A stretch of DNA of 19,308 nt from Chloroflexota bacterium (GTDB taxonomy: Bacteria > Chloroflexota > Anaerolineae > Promineifilales > Promineifilaceae): NCBI GenBank assembly GCA_024640485.1, contig JAHEEY010000028.1:1-19308 (forward strand). The letters are read 5' to 3'. Each line of letters opens with the position of its first letter. The stretch's first letter is position 1. Position numbers and translations under genes: made by a program. Below the pieces are notes generated by a model. That model saw only the letters and a program-made list of their open reading frames with translations, did no database searches and was not told the origin of the DNA. Positions 1 to 6,981 of this stretch are shown piece by piece.

Positions 1-1
1 G

Positions 2-46
2 CGTGAGCTGCACATTGACGAATCGGATGCCGTAGCCGCCGACTAA
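2..46 (+). CDS. C-terminal tail of an upstream gene (partial; probably the liv permease)
   Basis: An open frame runs from the window edge to a TAA at 44-46 and encodes only about 14 residues, ending in the acidic, Ala-rich tail DESDAVAAD. It lies 22 bases before livG in the same direction. In Liv-type ABC operons a permease gene (livM) usually precedes livG, so this is probably the end of LivM. That identity rests on context alone; the tail has no diagnostic residue. Confidence 0.6.
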   Translation, partial: RELHIDESDAVAAD

Positions 47-68
47 AGAGACTGGAGAGGAATAGATT

Positions 69-869
69 ATGGCAATTCTAAGCGCAAAAAAAGTAGTCAA
101 GACTTTCGGCGGCCTCACAGCCATCAGTCAGCTGGATCTGGAAGTCAAAGAGAGCTCGATTTCCAGCATCATCGGCCCGAACGGTGCCGGGAAGACCACG
201 TTCTTCAACTGTGTCACCGGTTTCTATACCGCAGACAGCGGGACGATCACGTTTGACGGGAGACTGTTGAACGGCAGATCAACCGATCAGATCACCCGGA
301 TGGGGATATCACGTACTTACCAGAACATCCGCTTATTCTCCAGCATGACGGCGCTTGAGAACATCCTGGTGGGGCAAGATCCCCAGTTGAAGACATCATG
401 GGTCGAGGCGCTGGTTCAGTCCAAGCGGTTCAAAGAGGAAGAGGCGATGGCATTGGAGGAGGCTCGGCGTCTGCTGAGCTTCGTCGGCATGCAAGGACAG
501 GGCGATCTGGTTGCCCGCAATCTCCCCTACGGCGCTCAGCGCCGGCTGGAGATTGCCCGGGCCCTGGCGAGCAAACCAAAACTCCTCCTGCTTGACGAAC
601 CCACGGCAGGAATGAATATTCACGAGACCGCGGAAATGCGGGAATTCATCCGAAGTCTTCGTGATGAGTTAGGGATTACAATTCTCTTGATCGAGCATGA
701 CATGCGGGTGGTAATGGGTATTAGCGAACAGATTACCGTGTTGGATTTCGGTACCAAGATTGCGGAAGGATTACCAGAAGATATCCAGCGTAATTCCCAT
801 GTGATTGAGGCTTATCTTGGCCGGGGTGCTGCCTCCGGATTGAATCAAGAAGTTACTACGGAAGCTTAA
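69..869 (+). CDS. livG: Branched-chain/neutral amino-acid ABC transporter ATPase LivG
   Basis: This is one of two cytoplasmic ATPases that power a Liv-type (HAAT family) importer for branched-chain or related amino acids. Of its 266 residues, the Walker A GPNGAGKT is at 36-43, the signature region with YGAQRR at about 154-159, Walker B LLLLDEP at about 172-178, and the switch histidine at 210. The signature is YGAQR rather than LSGGQ, which is typical of LivG. The 14-residue tail after YLGRG is variable. The ATG has GGAGAGG at 54-60, eight bases upstream. livF follows after 12 bases, so the two are cotranscribed and translated together. The substrate cannot be read from the ATPase. Confidence 0.95.
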   Translation: MAILSAKKVVKTFGGLTAISQLDLEVKESSISSIIGPNGAGKTTFFNCVTGFYTADSGTITFDGRLLNGRSTDQITRMGISRTYQNIRLFSSMTALENILVGQDPQLKTSWVEALVQSKRFKEEEAMALEEARRLLSFVGMQGQGDLVARNLPYGAQRRLEIARALASKPKLLLLDEPTAGMNIHETAEMREFIRSLRDELGITILLIEHDMRVVMGISEQITVLDFGTKIAEGLPEDIQRNSHVIEAYLGRGAASGLNQEVTTEA

Positions 870-881
870 CAGGAAATTCTT

Positions 882-1595
882 ATGGCAATGCTGGAAGTCA
901 ACAATATCCATACCTATTATGGGAACATTCATGCCCTCAAGGGAATCTCCTTAAAGGTTGAACAGGGCGAAATTGTCTCTCTCATCGGTGCCAATGGTGC
1001 CGGCAAAACCACTACCTTACGCAGTATTTGTGGGTTGCTGGATCTTCGAGAAGGATCTGTCCATCTCGAAGGAGAAGACATGGCCAAATACAAGGCCCAC
1101 GAGATCGTTTACAAAGGGGTCTCAATGGTGCCAGAAGGCCGCGGCGTGTTTACCCGGCTCACAGTTGCTGAGAACCTGGACATGGGTGCGTATTCCCGAA
1201 CTGATAAGGGTGAGATTCAAGCCAGCTTGGATCGGTCCTATCAGCTCTTTCCTCGCTTGAAGGAACGTCGCAATCAGGTTTCGGGAACGCTGTCTGGCGG
1301 TGAGCAGCAGATGCTGGCGACCGCGCGCGCTCTGATGATGCGCCCGCGGCTGCTGCTGCTGGATGAACCCTCCATGGGGCTGGCCCCTGTCCTGGTGGAT
1401 GACGTCTTTGATACCATTCAAGCGATCAACAAGGAAGGGACTACCGTCCTCTTGGTTGAGCAGAATGCTTTGATGGCCCTGTCCATCGCCAATCGCGGGT
1501 ACGTCTTGCAGACAGGTGAAATCATCAAGCATGATTTGGCCAGCAATCTGAAGAACGACGAAGCGGTGCAGAAAGCTTATCTAGGAATAGAGTAA
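882..1595 (+). CDS. livF: Branched-chain/neutral amino-acid ABC transporter ATPase LivF
   Basis: This is the second ATPase of the Liv-type importer and would pair with LivG at the permease dimer on the inner face of the membrane. The 237 residues match the usual LivF length. Walker A GANGAGKT is at 36-43, the signature LSGGEQQ at 137-143, Walker B LLLLDEP at about 157-163, and the VEQN switch at 192-195. The typical LivF segment VPEGRGVFTRLTVAENL lies at 83-99. AGGAA at 871-875 precedes the ATG at a suitable distance. A second in-frame ATG sits at codon 3. The stop TAA abuts the ATG of the next gene, which strongly suggests coupled translation with the dehydrogenase-like enzyme. Confidence 0.95.
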   Translation: MAMLEVNNIHTYYGNIHALKGISLKVEQGEIVSLIGANGAGKTTTLRSICGLLDLREGSVHLEGEDMAKYKAHEIVYKGVSMVPEGRGVFTRLTVAENLDMGAYSRTDKGEIQASLDRSYQLFPRLKERRNQVSGTLSGGEQQMLATARALMMRPRLLLLDEPSMGLAPVLVDDVFDTIQAINKEGTTVLLVEQNALMALSIANRGYVLQTGEIIKHDLASNLKNDEAVQKAYLGIE

Positions 1596-2585
1596 ATGCT
1601 CATCCTTAACGGAGATGACGTCCGTCAGGCGCTGCCCATGGCGGCGGCCATTGATGCTGTCAAACGGGCGTATGCCGCGCTGTCCGCAGGGCAGGCTGAA
1701 GTCCCCCTGCGGGCCAATCTGCCTATACCTGCTCAAGAGGCCACCGGCCTTTTCATGCCGGCGTTCGTTCATGGTGAGGACGGAGATGGCCTGGCTGTAA
1801 AGGTGGTGACTCTGTTCCCGCACAATCCGGGCAAAGGGCTGCCGCTGATTCATGCCGCTGTCCTGGTCATGGACCCTGAAACGGGACAATCCCTGGCCTT
1901 GCTGGAAGGGAGTGCCCTGACAGCGATCCGAACCGGAGCCGCTTCAGGGGCGGCGACCGATGTTTTGGCCAGACATGACACCCATGTCGCCGCGATATTT
2001 GGTGCCGGGGTGCAGGCCCGTACCCAGTTGGAAGCGATCTGTACCGTACGCCCCATTGAGACCGTGTGGGTGTATGATCTTGACGCGAAAGGGGTAGAGA
2101 GATTCATCGATGATATGGCCGGAAGGGGCGTAATTCCCGCTGACATCAGGATGGCCAAGAGCCCGCGACAAGCGGTCGCTGATGCCGATGTCATCTGTGC
2201 CGCCACCACTTCAATCTCACCGGTGTTTTCAGACGCGGACTTAAAGCCGGGTGTTCATGTGAACGGCGTGGGCTCCTACACCCCGGCGATGCAGGAAATC
2301 CCTGCGGAAACGGTGAAGCGAGCCCTGGTGGTGGTTGACTCTCGCGATGCCTGTATGTCAGAAGCGGGGGACCTGATTCAGCCCATCGAGGCTGGCCTTA
2401 TCACCGCTGACCACATTCATGCTGAGCTGGGGCATATCCTGCTTGACCAGCAGAAGGGACGAACATCAGCCGGCCAAATCACCTTCTTCAAGTCGGTGGG
2501 GGTTGCCGTGCAGGATGTCATGGCTTCTCGGACGGCTCTGGCAAATGCCACGGAGATGGGCCTGGGCCAGCGCGTCGACTGGTAG
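1596..2585 (+). CDS. Ornithine cyclodeaminase / mu-crystallin family NAD(P)-dependent enzyme
   Basis: The 329-residue protein belongs to the OCD/mu-crystallin family, which includes ornithine cyclodeaminase, alanine dehydrogenase and imine/ketimine reductases. VKVVTLFP at 68-75 carries the conserved Lys69, and IRTGAASGAAT at 111-121 the conserved Arg112. The Rossmann dinucleotide loop FGAGVQARTQLEAI is at 135-148, and NGVGSYTPAMQEIP at 223-236. In true ornithine cyclodeaminases the last motif has a catalytic Asp in a GGDxPGKTE context. Here the aligned position is Tyr228, so cyclodeaminase activity is doubtful; a reductase or dehydrogenase role on an amino acid or imine is more likely. The ATG directly follows the livF TAA with no separate ribosome site, so the enzyme probably acts on whatever the Liv system imports. 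Substrate unknown. Confidence 0.85.
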   Translation: MLILNGDDVRQALPMAAAIDAVKRAYAALSAGQAEVPLRANLPIPAQEATGLFMPAFVHGEDGDGLAVKVVTLFPHNPGKGLPLIHAAVLVMDPETGQSLALLEGSALTAIRTGAASGAATDVLARHDTHVAAIFGAGVQARTQLEAICTVRPIETVWVYDLDAKGVERFIDDMAGRGVIPADIRMAKSPRQAVADADVICAATTSISPVFSDADLKPGVHVNGVGSYTPAMQEIPAETVKRALVVVDSRDACMSEAGDLIQPIEAGLITADHIHAELGHILLDQQKGRTSAGQITFFKSVGVAVQDVMASRTALANATEMGLGQRVDW

Positions 2586-2631
2586 TGGGCGATGGGCAGT
2601 CCTGCCTGGTAAATAGCATACAGTACAACAG

Positions 2632-2673
2632 CCGGATGTTCACTGTGCCTCAATGAGGCGCGTAGACATCCGG
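2632..2673. terminator. Two-part hairpin in a convergent gap, possible weak bidirectional terminator
   Basis: CCGGATGT (2632-2639) pairs with ACATCCGG (2666-2673), and inside it GCCTC (2647-2651) pairs with GAGGC (2655-2659) around an AAT loop. It lies between the convergent stops of the OCD-family gene and mtaB. The T tract is poor in both directions (TTT only on the + side), so it may slow or end transcription only weakly. Confidence 0.4.
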
Positions 2674-2706
2674 TTTGACGTTATCCAGGGATGCCTGTGG
2701 GTTCAC

Positions 2707-4014
2707 CTAGCTGCGGCCGACAATCTCTCCAGAGATACCGTCAGATCGCGCCTCTTTGAAGCGCACCAGTGTGACCTTGTTGGACAGGTCAGCTGGCCCG
2801 ATCGCGTCGACCCGGATGTAATTGTCTGTGTGCCCCAGCCAGCGAAGGCCGTGGCGGTCAGCGCCGACTGCACTCTCCCACAGAACGCCATTGGTGCTCC
2901 CCTCGTACTGTTGATGAAAAGCGAGGCTTAGTTCTTCCCCAAAAGCGATCATCCGGCTGGCCCGATCTTTCTTGATCTTTTTCGGCAGGTGATTAGCCAT
3001 GGTTGCCGCCGCGGTTCCTGGGCGGCTGCTGTAGCTGAATACGTGCAATCGAGAGAAACCTATGCGGCGCACGAAGTCCAGGCTTTCCTGGAAATCCTGT
3101 TCTGTTTCCCCCGGAAAACCGACGATGATGTCGGTGCTCAAGTTGAGATCTGCTATATGGGCGCGGGCATCGTCTACCAGCGCGCTGAAGCTGGCCTGGT
3201 TGGTGCGCCGTGCCATGCGTCTCAGGATCCTGTCGCTGCCGGATTGCAGGGGCATATGTAGGTGCGGCAGCAGGCGGGAATTCTCCCACAGCGAGAAGAA
3301 GCCGTCAGGGATATCCCACGGCTCCAGCGAGGAGATCCGCAGCCTGGGGATGTCGGTATGCTGCAGTATCCCGTTGACAAGTTCTTTCAGATGGCTGTTC
3401 TTCCCGGAGCCGTTGCTGAGATCTCGGCCATAACTGCCCAAGTGGACGCCGGTGAGGACCGCTTCCTGGTAGCCGGCTGACGCCAACGACTGGATCTCCG
3501 ACACGATGTCGCCCAGGTGGCGGCTTTGCCCCTGTCCCCGGGCTACAGTGGTGATACAGAAAGTACACTTATTATCACAGCCATCCTGAACCTTGATGAA
3601 GGCTCTGGTATGGCTGCTGCTGCCAGCCCGAAATTGGCGCAATATCGGCTCTTGCTCATACAACGGCAGGGCTATGGCGGCACTGGGGTCCAGGAAGTTG
3701 ACCAGCCGATCTTTGTCTTTGTTTGCCACCACCTTGGTGTCGCCGCCGAGCCCTTCCAGCTCCTGCGGCGCGATGGTGGCGTAGCATCCAGTCATGAAAA
3801 CGGTGGTATCTTCGCCGTTTCGGTGGATACGGCGGGTTAGGTTTCGGCTGTCACGGGCGGCTTCATTGGTGACCGCGCAGCTGTTGATGATCGCTTTGTC
3901 GGCCTGCGATGGATCCGTCACGATTTCATGCCCGGCCGCAAGCAGCTGCCGGGCCATCGTCTCCACTTCACTCTGATTCAAGCGGCAGCCGATGGCGTGT
4001 AGATAGACTTTCAT
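2707..4014 (-). CDS. mtaB: tRNA (N6-L-threonylcarbamoyladenosine37-C2)-methylthiotransferase MtaB
   Basis: This is a radical-SAM methylthiotransferase of the MiaB/RimO/MtaB family that would convert t6A37 to ms2t6A37 in tRNAs reading ANN codons. The 435 residues carry the N-terminal UPF0004 domain with cluster cysteines C10 (in IGCRLNQSE), C46 (NSCAVTNEA) and C77 (TGCYA). The radical SAM motif C146-x3-C150-x2-C153 follows, and a TRAM-like RNA-binding region lies at about 370-435. CRLNQSE and the Cys-Ala-Val-Thr-Asn-Glu-Ala run favour MtaB over MiaB or RimO. It is a single gene, convergent with the liv operon. No Shine-Dalgarno precedes the ATG, and a TAAAAT box sits six bases upstream, suggesting a leaderless message. 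Confidence 0.92.
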   Translation of the reverse strand: MKVYLHAIGCRLNQSEVETMARQLLAAGHEIVTDPSQADKAIINSCAVTNEAARDSRNLTRRIHRNGEDTTVFMTGCYATIAPQELEGLGGDTKVVANKDKDRLVNFLDPSAAIALPLYEQEPILRQFRAGSSSHTRAFIKVQDGCDNKCTFCITTVARGQGQSRHLGDIVSEIQSLASAGYQEAVLTGVHLGSYGRDLSNGSGKNSHLKELVNGILQHTDIPRLRISSLEPWDIPDGFFSLWENSRLLPHLHMPLQSGSDRILRRMARRTNQASFSALVDDARAHIADLNLSTDIIVGFPGETEQDFQESLDFVRRIGFSRLHVFSYSSRPGTAAATMANHLPKKIKKDRASRMIAFGEELSLAFHQQYEGSTNGVLWESAVGADRHGLRWLGHTDNYIRVDAIGPADLSNKVTLVRFKEARSDGISGEIVGRS

Positions 4015-4026
4015 AGGCTGATTTTA
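4012..4026 (-). promoter_or_regulatory. Candidate -10 box giving leaderless mtaB mRNA
   Basis: On the minus strand TAAAAT (4021-4026) is followed by six bases and then the mtaB ATG (4014-4012), which places the A of ATG at about +1. There is no purine-rich ribosome site. A TTGTGC lies 19 bases upstream of the box and is a weak -35 match. Confidence 0.45.
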
Positions 4027-4109
4027 GCCCAGGCAGCGGTCGATTGCACAACATCGATGGGATCCATTAATAAGAAACAACTAATTGCGGCTGCGAACCC
4101 AAGGAACCG

Positions 4110-4118
4110 TGCTACAAT
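4110..4118 (+). promoter_or_regulatory. Candidate extended -10 promoter upstream of the lipoprotein gene
   Basis: TGCTACAAT gives an extended -10 (TGn) plus a 5/6 match to TATAAT. No good -35 lies 16-18 bases upstream. Initiation near 4125 would leave a leader of about 330 bases before the lipoprotein ATG at 4455. Confidence 0.4.
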
Positions 4119-4454
4119 GTTGTCCGATACCGAAGATTCGGCGCCGCCTCAGTGCAAGAATGGAGGCTGTAAAGCAGGCAATGACAAAGTTGGTAGCACA
4201 AGAGTTGAGGTAGTTATCCATCGGCGGGAAATCGTCCCCGATGATGGGTACCCTCTGCTGCGGCTCTCGCTCCAGATCGTCTTCAGTTGGCAAGAGAGCC
4301 ATGACACCGGAATCGCCCCCTTATTCTCCATCGGAGAAAATACCAGAGCCTCCAATCTGGGCAACGGATCAAAGCGTTGTACACTGCCGAAATGTTCCGG
4401 CGACTTGTTCTTGCCCTGCGACGTCAGGCAGTAAATCTTATTGGGAGCGGAGAG
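4119..4454 (+). other. Long gene-free stretch / hairpin-rich probable 5' leader
   Basis: No convincing gene lies here. Several short inverted repeats occur on the sense strand: GGCTCTC 4262-4268 with GAGAGCC 4294-4300; TTCTCC 4324-4329 with GGAGAA 4333-4338 around an ATC loop; GCCG 4386-4389 with CGGC 4398-4401, extended by AA/TT across one bulge; and TGCCCTG near 4412 with CAGGCA near 4425 across one bulge. None has a T tract. An 11-codon ORF at 4181-4213 and a Pro-rich ORF starting at 4301 are present but weakly supported. No known riboswitch consensus was recognised. It may be a regulatory leader or simply a degraded intergenic region. Confidence 0.4.
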
Positions 4455-5171
4455 ATGAGAATGCGACATATCGTGAGACTGTTCATTGCGTCGCTGCTGT
4501 TATTCACCATTTCTTGCCGAGAGCAGCCGCTGGCGGATCTGCCGGCGGAAACCATCCTTGAGCGAGCCATTACCAGGATGACATCGGTGTCAGGCTTCCA
4601 CTTCATGATAGATAGAAGCGGCGCGCCGGCCTATCTTGATGCCGCGGAGACCCTTTCGTTCCGACAGGCTGAAGGCGACTACGTGACGCCCGATCGGGCC
4701 CGCGCTGTGGTGCGGATCATCGCTCCTGGATTGGTGACAGATGTCAGCGTCGTCAGCGTAGGCGCGATCCAGTGGGAAACCAATGTCTTAACCGGACAGT
4801 GGGAGGAACTTCCGCCTGATTGGGGGTTTAATCCTACAGTGTTGTTCGATACTCAGTTAGGGCTGCCGGCGATTCTGACTTCCGATTTGTCTAATTTGGT
4901 GCGGGTTGAATCGCAGAAGTTGGATGACTCCGGGCTGCTGATGTACCAACTGAGCGCTGATGTGGCCGGTGAACGGCTGTACCAGATGAGCGGCGGATTG
5001 ATTGGCCCAGGGCCGGTCACAGCTACCATGTGGATAGCGCCTGAAACGTTCGAGCTGCATCGCATCCTGGTCGTTGAACCAGTTGCCGGCAGTGAAGAAT
5101 CGTCGATCTGGCAGGTCGATTTTGGGGAGTTCGACCTGCAGCTAGAGATCGAGCCACCGACGATAAAGTAG
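4455..5171 (+). CDS. LppX_LprAFG-family lipoprotein
   Basis: The 238-residue protein begins with RMRH, a hydrophobic segment (about 7-18) and a lipobox-like TISC with the lipidated Cys at residue 21, so it should be an extracytoplasmic lipoprotein. The body resembles the LppX/LprAFG family, whose mycobacterial members (LprG, LppX) bind acylated lipids in a hydrophobic pocket. The shared pattern is visible: a start such as AETILERAITRMTSVSGFHF, a W/Y-rich central repeat (IQWETN, GQWEELPPDWG) and an amphipathic beta-rich end. The start at 4455 is chosen because GGGAG (4443-4447) lies seven bases upstream and gives a clean signal peptide; an ATG at 4461 is also possible, and a frame open from 4377 would spoil the signal. 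The DUF3352 gene follows after 12 bases. Family call is moderately sure; the lipid-carrier role is inferred. Confidence 0.75.
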   Translation: MRMRHIVRLFIASLLLFTISCREQPLADLPAETILERAITRMTSVSGFHFMIDRSGAPAYLDAAETLSFRQAEGDYVTPDRARAVVRIIAPGLVTDVSVVSVGAIQWETNVLTGQWEELPPDWGFNPTVLFDTQLGLPAILTSDLSNLVRVESQKLDDSGLLMYQLSADVAGERLYQMSGGLIGPGPVTATMWIAPETFELHRILVVEPVAGSEESSIWQVDFGEFDLQLEIEPPTIK

Positions 5172-5183
5172 GGATCATAGATT

Positions 5184-6899
5184 ATGGGAATGGATACGAG
5201 AGTGCTGGAATCCGGTGGGCGTCGCGGTAGGCGCCTTGCCGTCATGTTGTCAGCCGCATCAGCAGTTCTCCTTCTGCTGGCGGCGGTTCTTCTCTTGCTG
5301 GACCCTTTCGGCTGGCACATCATAGATCGCCTCAAAGGGGAGTATGACGCAGCCCTGGACGCTGTGCCGGCGGACAGCAGCCTGTATGTAGGGGTGAACC
5401 TCCTCAGCCCTGATGTGAGCCGGGTGGACGATGTCTGGGCGACGATATCAGCCGCCTCGACGGGGGACGCGGGTCAATTCACCGAGCTTCGCCGAAAGGT
5501 GGAAGAGCAGCTGATTCAGGAGATAGGCATTTCCATTGAAGCGGATGTCATTCCCTGGATTGGCCAGTTCATCGGCTTTTCCGTGGTTTCGGCTGAATGG
5601 GATGAATTCGGGCAGCCAACGAACGTTGAGTGGCTGCTGGCGGTGGAAACACGCGACAAGGAAGGCAGCGACCAGTTCTTGTCCAAATTGGCCGCATTTC
5701 TGGATGCAAAGCAAGATGCAATGGTTGACATAAGTGACTATCAGGGCGTTTCTCTGACCCAGGCTGATCAGATTGCTTTTGGGCGGTCTGGCACCTTGGT
5801 GATGATGGGATCTTCCACTGACACCCTTAAGCAGGGAATAGATGCGCAGCAAGGAACATCTCTCTCCCATACCCCCGGCTTCCAGCAAGCTGTCGCAAAA
5901 CTACCTGGCGACCGAGTGCTGACTGGATATGTGAATGGGGATCAGCTGAATCGGTGGCTTGCCGATGTGCCCACACCGCTGCCTCACATCGCCCCGGAAA
6001 ATCTACCCACGTCGGCTGTGCAGGGGATTGGGTTCTCTTTCTCTCTGCCGGCAGTGGACCGCATCCAAATTGATGCGGCGACCGCCTTCGATCCGGAAAA
6101 GCTCTCGGCAGTACAAAAGAGGCTGCTGCAGCTCACTGCCGAATCAGAGGCGGCGGCATCGCTGTTCCCCGAAGAAACGATGCTTTATATCACAGGTAAA
6201 GGGATAGATGGCAGTTGGGAGCTGTTGCGCCGGGCGATGATTGCAGAGATCGGACGGGATGATTTTGAGGAGTCAATGCGGATGTTCGCCAAAGAGTTCA
6301 GCATTGATTTTGACCAGCAGCTGTTCCCTTTACTGGATGGGGAATTTGCCATTGGCATACTTCCCAGCAGTGAAGGCGCATTGGCGGACGGCGGGCTTGG
6401 TGCGGTGCTGGCTGCCGGCACCAGCGACGAGCAATCGCTGGCGACGACCGTTGCCGCCTTTTCCGAAGATATCGGCCGGCCTCAGGGTGGTTTGGGCCAG
6501 GTGACGGCGTCGGAATTGCCGGCCGGAGGGACGGTCTACGAATTCGAGACAGCGCTGTTACCCGATTTTCAGCTGGCCTATGGCGTAGGCCAAAACTATC
6601 TGCTTCTGGGCACCAGCAAATCAGCTTTGAGTGATCTCCGCTTTGATGGCAAACTATCTTTGGCAAACAGCGGGGCGTACCAGGCGATGTGGGAAGCGTT
6701 CCCCGATGGGATGGTACCGGCGTTCTTCGTGGACATAGCCGGGCTGCGGAAGCTGTTGGCAGAGAGCGCTTTGGCCGCCGAAGCGGCTTCCGAGCCTGTG
6801 ATCACCTCTCTGTCGGTGATTTCTCGTGTTGCCGGGGCCAGCCTGGCTGCCGATGATACGGCCCAGATAACGGCGATCATATTCCTGGAATCGAAGTAG
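5184..6899 (+). CDS. DUF3352 domain membrane-anchored protein
   Basis: The 571-residue protein starts with an Arg-rich stretch (RRGRR at about 13-17) and one strongly hydrophobic segment (about 18-40), so it should be anchored with the large remainder outside. VPADSSLYVGVNLLSPD (61-77) is the typical opening of DUF3352 proteins, found in Chloroflexota and Cyanobacteria with no settled function. The body has repeated halves: both contain a 'degree of goodness' pattern of hydrophobic strands ending in phrases such as TLVMMGSSTDTL and NYLLLGTSKSAL, suggesting a duplicated fold. It follows the lipoprotein gene by 12 bases with GGGA (5171-5174) as ribosome site, and a strong terminator follows 18 bases after its stop. 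The pair probably forms one envelope unit. An in-frame ATG at 5190 is an alternative start. Confidence 0.75.
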   Translation: MGMDTRVLESGGRRGRRLAVMLSAASAVLLLLAAVLLLLDPFGWHIIDRLKGEYDAALDAVPADSSLYVGVNLLSPDVSRVDDVWATISAASTGDAGQFTELRRKVEEQLIQEIGISIEADVIPWIGQFIGFSVVSAEWDEFGQPTNVEWLLAVETRDKEGSDQFLSKLAAFLDAKQDAMVDISDYQGVSLTQADQIAFGRSGTLVMMGSSTDTLKQGIDAQQGTSLSHTPGFQQAVAKLPGDRVLTGYVNGDQLNRWLADVPTPLPHIAPENLPTSAVQGIGFSFSLPAVDRIQIDAATAFDPEKLSAVQKRLLQLTAESEAAASLFPEETMLYITGKGIDGSWELLRRAMIAEIGRDDFEESMRMFAKEFSIDFDQQLFPLLDGEFAIGILPSSEGALADGGLGAVLAAGTSDEQSLATTVAAFSEDIGRPQGGLGQVTASELPAGGTVYEFETALLPDFQLAYGVGQNYLLLGTSKSALSDLRFDGKLSLANSGAYQAMWEAFPDGMVPAFFVDIAGLRKLLAESALAAEAASEPVITSLSVISRVAGASLAADDTAQITAIIFLESK

Positions 6900-6917
6900 A
6901 CCTGACCGGCCTATAAA

Positions 6918-6959
6918 AAAGAAGGGCGGCTGTAATTTTAGCTACAGCCGCCCTTCTTT
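6918..6959. terminator. Strong bidirectional rho-independent terminator
   Basis: GAAGGGCGGCTGTA (6921-6934) pairs perfectly with TACAGCCGCCCTTC (6943-6956), extended by AAA/TTT to a 17-bp stem around an 8-base loop. The + strand continues TTTAATTTATT, and the - strand reads out into TTTTTTATAG. It sits between the convergent DUF3352 and THUMP methyltransferase genes and can serve both. Confidence 0.9.
6921..6953 (+). repeat. Copy A of a GC-rich hairpin repeat
   Basis: The segment opens GAAGGGCGG and closes TACAGCCGCCC. A second segment at 8105-8138 opens GTAGGGCGG and closes with the identical 11-mer TACAGCCGCCC in the same orientation, with similar length (33 and 34 bases). The two copies flank the THUMP methyltransferase gene. 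Confidence 0.45.
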
Positions 6960-6981
6960 AATTTATTCGGGTTGATGCGTT

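Noticed and set aside
4181..4213. Short ORF of 10 codons plus stop as a leader peptide
   Set aside because: The GGAGG upstream is 14 bases away, too far, and the codons show no attenuation-like run of one amino acid.
4161..4354. TGGAGGCT (4161-4168) complementary to AGCCTCCA (4347-4354)
   Set aside because: An 8-bp match across about 180 bases is expected by chance in a region of this size.
4301..4561. Pro-rich open frame starting MTPESPPYSPSEK and running into the lipoprotein gene
   Set aside because: It overlaps the lipoprotein start in another frame by more than 100 bases and lacks a ribosome site; the overlapping part reads as out-of-frame signal peptide. The first 40 residues could be a remnant but are unsupported.
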